Shown here: piece by piece, positions 6,033-10,440 of the stretch
Position numbering within the stretch: the first letter of the stretch is position 1
How the letters are laid out: each line of letters opens with the position of its first letter
NCBI GenBank assembly: GCA_900320035.1
Contig: ONQU01000018.1
Coordinates: 1 to 10,440, forward strand
Direction: 5' to 3'
Source: an uncultured Rhodospirillaceae bacterium
GTDB lineage: Bacteria > Pseudomonadota > Alphaproteobacteria > RF32 > CAG-239
DNA length: 10,440 bases
Made by a program: the position numbers and the translations under genes
Notes under the pieces: generated by a model
The model's database searches: none
Seen by the model: the letters and a program-made list of their open reading frames with translations, nothing else
What the model was told of the DNA's origin: nothing

Positions 6033-8360
6033 TTACGCTCTGCTTAAATAAGTTCCCATGACCTTTTTGCGGCCGAAATCATCAAAATCAACCACGCAAA
6101 TTTGTCCTTCAACACTAATAATTGAGCCATAGCCGAAACTTTCGTGATATACTCTTAGACCGACCAAGCTCGATGTACGCCCGCTCTGATACGAATCATA
6201 ATCAGCATATTCGGTCGGTTCATAGCTATATTCATGATCTTCATCATAGGTCGTATAGCGTTGGTAACTCGGCTTGGTGTTAAAAGTTGGTTTTTGACGA
6301 TAATTTTTGGCGCAACCGTAACCATATGAACCACCGCCGTAACAATGACTGGATTGATTGGTAATCTGCAAGCATGCGGTCGGGATTTCATTAATGAATC
6401 GTGACGGAAAATTATTTTGCCATTCACCATAAAGCCGACGGCTATGCGCCAAGGTAATGTACAATCTACGTTTGGCGCGTGTGATGGCTACATAAGCTAA
6501 GCGACGTTCTTCCTCTAAAGAATTGGTTCCGCCTTCATCTAAGCTTTTCTGATGTGGAAACAAGTTTTCTTCCCACCCCGGCAAAAACACCGTGTCAAAT
6601 TCTAAACCTTTTGCCGAATGTAGCGTAATCAGCATCACCTTATTGTTATCAATAGCGCTATCATTATCCATAATTAGGCTGACATGTTCCAAAAACTCTC
6701 GTAAGTTAGGGTAGGTGGCCACATCACTCATAACGCTGACTAATTCTCTTAAGTTTTCAAGACGCCCCGGCGCTTCGGCAGATGAGTCATTTTTCAACAT
6801 TTCCAAATAGCCGGATTCTTCTAACACTTGTTCAGTCAGTTCATTGAGCGGCAAAATTTGTTCAACTTTTTGCCATTCGGTAAAGTGTTGCCATAATTCT
6901 TGCAAATTATTTTTCACTTTGCCGCTGATTAAATTTTGCTCAAGTGCTGTTTGAGTAGCTGAAAACAATGAAATTTGTTGTTCGTGAGCAATTTGCCGGA
7001 GTTTTTCTAAGGTTTTAGCGCCAACACCACGGGTTGGTTTATTAATAATGCGTTCCAACGCCAAATCATCGTCCGGCTGAATAATGACGCGTAAGTAAGC
7101 CAAGGCATCGCGGATTTCCGCCCGTTCATAAAACTTTGGCCCGCCAATTACTTGATAAGGAATAGCTTCGCTGATAAACTTTTCTTCAAACTCGCGAGTT
7201 TGAAAAGCGGTACGCACCAACACGGCTATGTCATTATAAGCAGAACCGTTACGATGCAAACGCTCAATTTCTGATGCAATCCAGACGGCTTCTTCACTAC
7301 CGCTGGTTAAGCTGATGAGTTTAATTTTTTCATTAGCATCGCCACTAATCGGACTGTTATCAGCTACTCGCAGAGTTTTGCCTAAACGTGTTGTGTTATG
7401 CGCAATTAAACTACTGGCGGCACTTAAAATGTTAGCGGTAGAGCGATAGTTACGCTCTAAGCGAATAATACGGGCATCGGTAAAGTCTTTTTGAAAACGC
7501 ATAATGTTTTCAATTTCTGCGCCACGCCACGAATAAATCGATTGATCATCATCGCCGACACAGCACAAATTGCGATTTTTCTGCGATAATAAGCGCAATA
7601 AGAGATATTGTGTTACGTTGGTATCTTGGTATTCATCGACCATAATGTAACGAAACTTTTCTTGATATTTTTGCAATATATCGGGATTTGATTGTAATAA
7701 AATAAGTGTATCAAGCAAAATATCACCAAAATCAACGCAATTTAATTCAATTAAGCGTTTTTGATATTTTTGATAAACAGTCAATAAAACATTAGAGCGA
7801 TATTCGTTGACAGCTTTATCTATCGTTAAGCCTCTGTCTTTCAAACGTGAAATTTTTTCAACCAGAGCTTGCGGTGGATATTTTTTTTCATCAAGACCTT
7901 CCGCCTCTAAAATTTGCTTAATCAGACGTTTTTGGTCATCTTCGCCTAAAATGGTAAAATTAGGCTTCAAACCGACCAAATCGGCATGAACGCGCAAAAT
8001 TTTAACACAAATGCTATGAAATGTGCCGAGCCAAACATTTGCCGCCATATCACCGATTAAATTTTGCACACGATCGCGCATTTCTTTAGCGGCACGGTTG
8101 GTAAAGGTTACAACCAAACAATTCCACGGATGAGCAATATTTTTAGTGAGAATATAAGCTAAACGCGTGGTTAACACCTTTGTTTTTCCCGTGCCGGCAC
8201 CGGAAAGTACCAAAAGCGGACCTTCGGTTGTTTCGACCGCTTGCTTTTGTTCCGGATTTAACTCATCCAGCCAAGGCGTTTGCGGCACCAAAGCACTAAT
8301 GTTATCATATAGTTGCGGTGCTGTTTGTCCATCGTCTAAATCAAAAATATCATCATCCAT
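6033..8360 (-). CDS. uvrD: UvrD/PcrA-type superfamily 1 DNA helicase
   Basis: A 775-residue ATP-dependent 3'-5' DNA helicase, acting in the cytoplasm in excision and mismatch repair, replication restart and removal of RecA or stalled RNA polymerase. All SF1A motifs are visible: Q-motif LNPEQKQAVE (34-43), P-loop SGAGTGKT (53-60), TFTNRAAKEM (85-94), GTFHSICVKILR (112-123), VDEYQDTN (241-248), GDDDQSIYSWRGA (269-281), LERNYRST (301-308), TLHSAKGLEF (579-588) and RRLAYVAITRAKRRLYIT (619-636). Length exceeds the usual 720-740 because of a short acidic N-terminal tail and a tyrosine-rich linker (674-724). The last roughly 43 residues (GLRVYHESFGYGSIISVEGQ onward) resemble the C-terminal Tudor-like module of PcrA, which binds RNA polymerase. 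UvrD and PcrA cannot be told apart here; Rep is less likely because of that module. Confidence 0.95.
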   Translation of the reverse strand: MDDDIFDLDDGQTAPQLYDNISALVPQTPWLDELNPEQKQAVETTEGPLLVLSGAGTGKTKVLTTRLAYILTKNIAHPWNCLVVTFTNRAAKEMRDRVQNLIGDMAANVWLGTFHSICVKILRVHADLVGLKPNFTILGEDDQKRLIKQILEAEGLDEKKYPPQALVEKISRLKDRGLTIDKAVNEYRSNVLLTVYQKYQKRLIELNCVDFGDILLDTLILLQSNPDILQKYQEKFRYIMVDEYQDTNVTQYLLLRLLSQKNRNLCCVGDDDQSIYSWRGAEIENIMRFQKDFTDARIIRLERNYRSTANILSAASSLIAHNTTRLGKTLRVADNSPISGDANEKIKLISLTSGSEEAVWIASEIERLHRNGSAYNDIAVLVRTAFQTREFEEKFISEAIPYQVIGGPKFYERAEIRDALAYLRVIIQPDDDLALERIINKPTRGVGAKTLEKLRQIAHEQQISLFSATQTALEQNLISGKVKNNLQELWQHFTEWQKVEQILPLNELTEQVLEESGYLEMLKNDSSAEAPGRLENLRELVSVMSDVATYPNLREFLEHVSLIMDNDSAIDNNKVMLITLHSAKGLEFDTVFLPGWEENLFPHQKSLDEGGTNSLEEERRLAYVAITRAKRRLYITLAHSRRLYGEWQNNFPSRFINEIPTACLQITNQSSHCYGGGSYGYGCAKNYRQKPTFNTKPSYQRYTTYDEDHEYSYEPTEYADYDSYQSGRTSSLVGLRVYHESFGYGSIISVEGQICVVDFDDFGRKKVMGTYLSRA

Positions 8361-8370
8361 TGTTTTCTTC

Positions 8371-8399
8371 TTGCATATTTTACTTATTCAACTTATATA
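8371..8399 (+). promoter_or_regulatory. Possible promoter of the moxR operon
   Basis: On the plus strand TTGCAT (8371-8376) and TATATA (8394-8399) are 17 nt apart, 3/6 and 4/6 matches to the consensus boxes. Initiation near 8406 would leave a leader of about 72 nt before the moxR-like start. The matches are modest in an AT-rich gap. The same TATATA also serves as the -10 box of the proposed minus-strand promoter, so the two would compete. Confidence 0.25.
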
Positions 8400-8422
8400 T
8401 ACGCTTATAACAGGTTGGTAAA
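8394..8422 (-). promoter_or_regulatory. Candidate promoter of the helicase gene
   Basis: On the minus strand TTTACC (8417-8422) lies 17 nt from TATATA (8394-8399). The -35 box shares its first five bases with the -35 boxes proposed for the atp operon and the STAS gene. Initiation near 8387 gives a leader of about 27 nt. It lies in the 117-nt divergent gap between the helicase and moxR-like genes, where both promoters must be if each has one. Confidence 0.4.
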
Positions 8423-8477
8423 AATAAAAAAAGTGATTTATCGACTTTTAAGCAGTTTTTTAAATATGAGGTTTTAG

Positions 8478-9449
8478 ATGTCTGACGTTCAAGAAAAAAT
8501 TATTGCCCTGCAAAAATATATGGAAAGCCGTATTTTAGGACAAGAAGACTTGGTTAAAAAATTGGTGATTACATTGCTTGCCGATGGTCATGCTCTGGTT
8601 GAAGGAGCACCCGGGCTTGCTAAAACCAAGGCCATTAAAACGATGTCGCAATGCATTGATGCCGCCTATAATCGCATTCAATTTACACCGGATTTACTAC
8701 CGTCGGATATTACCGGAAGTGAAATTTATGTTGCGGCAACCGGTGCTTTTGAATTTCGTCCGGGACCGATTTTTGCTAATTTAGTGTTGGCAGATGAAAT
8801 TAACCGTGCACCGGCAAAAGTTCAGGCTGCGTTGTTGGAAGCGATGGCCGAGCGCCAAGTTAGTGTGGGCGGTAAACAATATAAATTGCCGGACTTGTTT
8901 ATGGTGATGGCCACTCAAAACCCAATTGAACATGAAGGAACATATAATTTGCCGGAAGCACAACTTGACCGCTTTTTGATGCACATCATTATTGATCAAC
9001 CAAATGCTTCAACTGAGCATAAAATCTTGCGCCTTGTGCGCCAAGAGGAAATGGATGAAGCCGATGGTAAACAGGATAAAGCTTGCACGGTGCGTGTTGA
9101 GGATATTATGGCGGCGCGCAAAGAAGCCTATGCGGTTCACTGTTCAAATGCCGTGGAGGAATATTTAGTGCAATTGATTATGGCGACGCGCCATCCGGAA
9201 AAATATGACGATGAATTAAGAGGTACAATTGCTTATGGCGCCAGTCCGCGTGCTACGATTGCCTTGGATAAATGTGCACGCATTCATGCTTGGCTTGATG
9301 GCCGTGATTTTGTGACGCCGGAAGATATTCATGCCGTGGTTTATGATATTCTGCGTCATCGCTTAATTTTAAGCTTCGAAGCACAAGCCGGTGGTTTAAC
9401 CACAGATGCCGTCATTGGTAAATTGCTGAAAATAGTCCCGTTACCGTAA
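8478..9449 (+). CDS. MoxR-family AAA+ ATPase
   Basis: A 323-residue soluble AAA+ ATPase of the MoxR group, which acts as a chaperone for maturation or metal insertion of partner proteins, often ones with von Willebrand factor A domains. Visible features are the P-loop GAPGLAKT (43-50, the usual MoxR variant with Ala before Lys), Walker B LVLADEIN (102-109), sensor 1 ATQNP (145-149), EGTYNLPEAQLDRF (153-166) with the arginine-finger region, and sensor 2 GASPRA (254-259) in the C-terminal helical lid. The ATG is preceded by GAGG at 6 nt. It is divergent from the helicase gene and followed after 14 nt by a DUF58 gene, the classic MoxR partner. The length is normal. The substrate cannot be deduced from this window. 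Confidence 0.95.
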   Translation: MSDVQEKIIALQKYMESRILGQEDLVKKLVITLLADGHALVEGAPGLAKTKAIKTMSQCIDAAYNRIQFTPDLLPSDITGSEIYVAATGAFEFRPGPIFANLVLADEINRAPAKVQAALLEAMAERQVSVGGKQYKLPDLFMVMATQNPIEHEGTYNLPEAQLDRFLMHIIIDQPNASTEHKILRLVRQEEMDEADGKQDKACTVRVEDIMAARKEAYAVHCSNAVEEYLVQLIMATRHPEKYDDELRGTIAYGASPRATIALDKCARIHAWLDGRDFVTPEDIHAVVYDILRHRLILSFEAQAGGLTTDAVIGKLLKIVPLP

Positions 9450-9463
9450 ATTTGAGATGACCG

Positions 9464-10396
9464 ATGCAATTATTTAGCCTGACATCTTCCATGCCTAAAA
9501 CCAGCAACGAGCTAAAAGGCTTGGTGGTGACTGTACCGGAACTGATTGAACAACAACGCTATGTGCCTTATTTATCTATGTCGGAAAATCGCATGACGTC
9601 GGATATGGCCGGTGATGTTAAATCGGTATTTAAGGGCAGGGGAATGGAATTTGAAGAAGTGCGCGAATATGCTTTCGGTGATGATATCCGCGATTTAGAT
9701 TGGCGGGTAACAGCACGTAAATCTGAGCCTTATACTAAAGTATATCACGAAGAAAAAGACCGTGAGATTGTGGTGCTTTTGGACTTATCAGCTTCGATGA
9801 TTTTCGGTACCAAAAATGAGTTGAAATCGGTTACGGCGGCAAAGTTGACGGCGCTTATCGGTTGGATGACACTCAAAAATAAAGACCGTTTCGGTTTACT
9901 GCTTTTTGACGGGAAAAATACCACCTATTATAAGCCGCAGAACAATCAAAAGTCACTGATGATGCTGTTTCAAATTATTGCCGATAAAACCCATGCGGCT
10001 TTAAAGCAAAGCTATGAAGGTAATATTTCGTCTGCCTTAAAAATGTTTGAACTCAGCCACAAAGGTCGCGGCACATTTTTTATCTTGAGCGATTTTTATC
10101 AAATGACGGCCGAGTCGTTTAAAAATATTGCGGCACTTGCGAAACGGCATCAAATATATTGTTTACATATTTTTGATGTTTTGGAGGAAATTGCACCGGC
10201 TGACGGCATTTATGCCGCACAAAACAACGGGCAAAAAGTTGTTTTTAATTCAACGGCGGAAAAATTCAAAACTGCTTATCAGCAATATTTTGCAGCTCAA
10301 CGCCATCAGTTGCGGCAAAATTGTCAGAAGTTTTTATGTAAATATCTCGAAATTAGAACTGATCAGCCGATTTTTAAGCAATTAGGACGCGTGTAA
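9464..10396 (+). CDS. DUF58 family protein, MoxR-associated
   Basis: A 310-residue protein with the DUF58 signature: FKGRGMEFEEVREYAFGDD (56-74), then IRDLDWRVTARKSEPYTK (75-92), then the strand EIVVLLDLSASM (101-112). DLSASM has the DxSxS pattern of the metal-ion-dependent adhesion site (MIDAS) of von Willebrand factor A domains, so the rest is probably a vWA-like fold. No membrane segment or signal peptide is visible, as in the short DUF58 class rather than the longer membrane-anchored one. The start at 9464 has a GAG motif 7 nt upstream; the next in-frame ATG (9491) has no ribosome site. It is 14 nt downstream of the MoxR gene and almost certainly cotranscribed. The biochemical role of DUF58 proteins is not established; action together with MoxR is inferred from context. 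Confidence 0.93.
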   Translation: MQLFSLTSSMPKTSNELKGLVVTVPELIEQQRYVPYLSMSENRMTSDMAGDVKSVFKGRGMEFEEVREYAFGDDIRDLDWRVTARKSEPYTKVYHEEKDREIVVLLDLSASMIFGTKNELKSVTAAKLTALIGWMTLKNKDRFGLLLFDGKNTTYYKPQNNQKSLMMLFQIIADKTHAALKQSYEGNISSALKMFELSHKGRGTFFILSDFYQMTAESFKNIAALAKRHQIYCLHIFDVLEEIAPADGIYAAQNNGQKVVFNSTAEKFKTAYQQYFAAQRHQLRQNCQKFLCKYLEIRTDQPIFKQLGRV

Positions 10397-10418
10397 GCTT
10401 AAATACTGTAACAGCTTA
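10394..10418 (+). repeat. Inverted repeat after the DUF58 gene
   Basis: TAAGCT (10394-10399, starting at the stop codon) and AGCTTA (10413-10418) form a 6-bp inverted repeat around a 13-nt loop. The hexamer GCTTAA is also repeated directly (10397-10402 and 10414-10419). No T-tract follows and a ribosome site starts at the end of the repeat, so it is not a terminator. It could modulate translation of the next gene. Confidence 0.25.
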
Positions 10419-10425
10419 AGGGAAG
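10418..10425 (+). promoter_or_regulatory. Ribosome binding site of a gene running off the right edge
   Basis: AAGGGAAG is a good Shine-Dalgarno candidate followed by three possible starts near the window end: TTG at 10430, GTG at 10433 and GTG at 10435. This suggests a third gene of the MoxR-DUF58 operon begins here. In such operons it often encodes a DUF4381 or vWA-domain protein, but no more than two or three codons are visible, so nothing can be said about its product. Confidence 0.4.
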
Positions 10426-10440
10426 ACAATTGGTGTGCCG

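Noticed and set aside
6155..6430. Minus-strand frame of 91 codons inside the helicase gene
   Set aside because: Overlaps the C-terminal linker region of the helicase in another frame, has no ribosome site of note and no recognisable motif.
8466..8477. Three-codon leader ORF (ATG AGG TTT TAG) ending just before the moxR-like start
   Set aside because: It contains the GAGG ribosome site of the real gene and has no ribosome site of its own; most likely coincidence.

Overview
The window looks like part of a moderately AT-rich alphaproteobacterial chromosome. The main reason is the gene order: the F1 half of ATP synthase forms a complete unit, atpH-atpA-atpG-atpD-atpC, that starts at atpH with no F0 genes (a, b, c) in front. 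A split F1/F0 arrangement is typical of Alphaproteobacteria. The sequence alone does not identify the genus. Nothing looks like a mobile element, CRISPR array, phage or RNA gene, and all ten genes are intact.

From left to right: a hairpin terminator (34-63) closes the atp operon. The operon is on the minus strand from 4947 down to 85, with junctions so tight (TAGATG twice, 1 nt once) that translational coupling is likely. A sigma70-like promoter lies in the gap upstream of atpH. Next, also on the minus strand, is a two-gene partner-switching module: a STAS anti-anti-sigma-type protein (5612-5920) followed by a GHKL anti-sigma-type kinase (5070-5507), with a good promoter of its own. Upstream of that, on the same strand, is a UvrD/PcrA superfamily 1 DNA helicase (6033-8360). 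From 8478 the plus strand carries a divergent pair, a MoxR AAA+ ATPase and a DUF58 protein, which starts an operon that runs off the right edge.

The groups are functionally separate: energy conservation (F1 catalytic sector), a small regulatory switch whose target is not in the window, DNA repair/replication, and a MoxR-DUF58 chaperone-like system probably linked to the cell envelope or to von Willebrand factor A proteins. The most interesting points are the orphan partner-switching pair (no sigma factor or PP2C phosphatase nearby, lower G+C), a divergent and short epsilon subunit, and a tyrosine-rich linker in the helicase. Three candidate minus-strand promoters also share a TTTAC-type -35 box, and UGA is not used as a stop codon in any of the ten genes. 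I found no convincing undescribed multi-gene system; this is mainly a housekeeping region.
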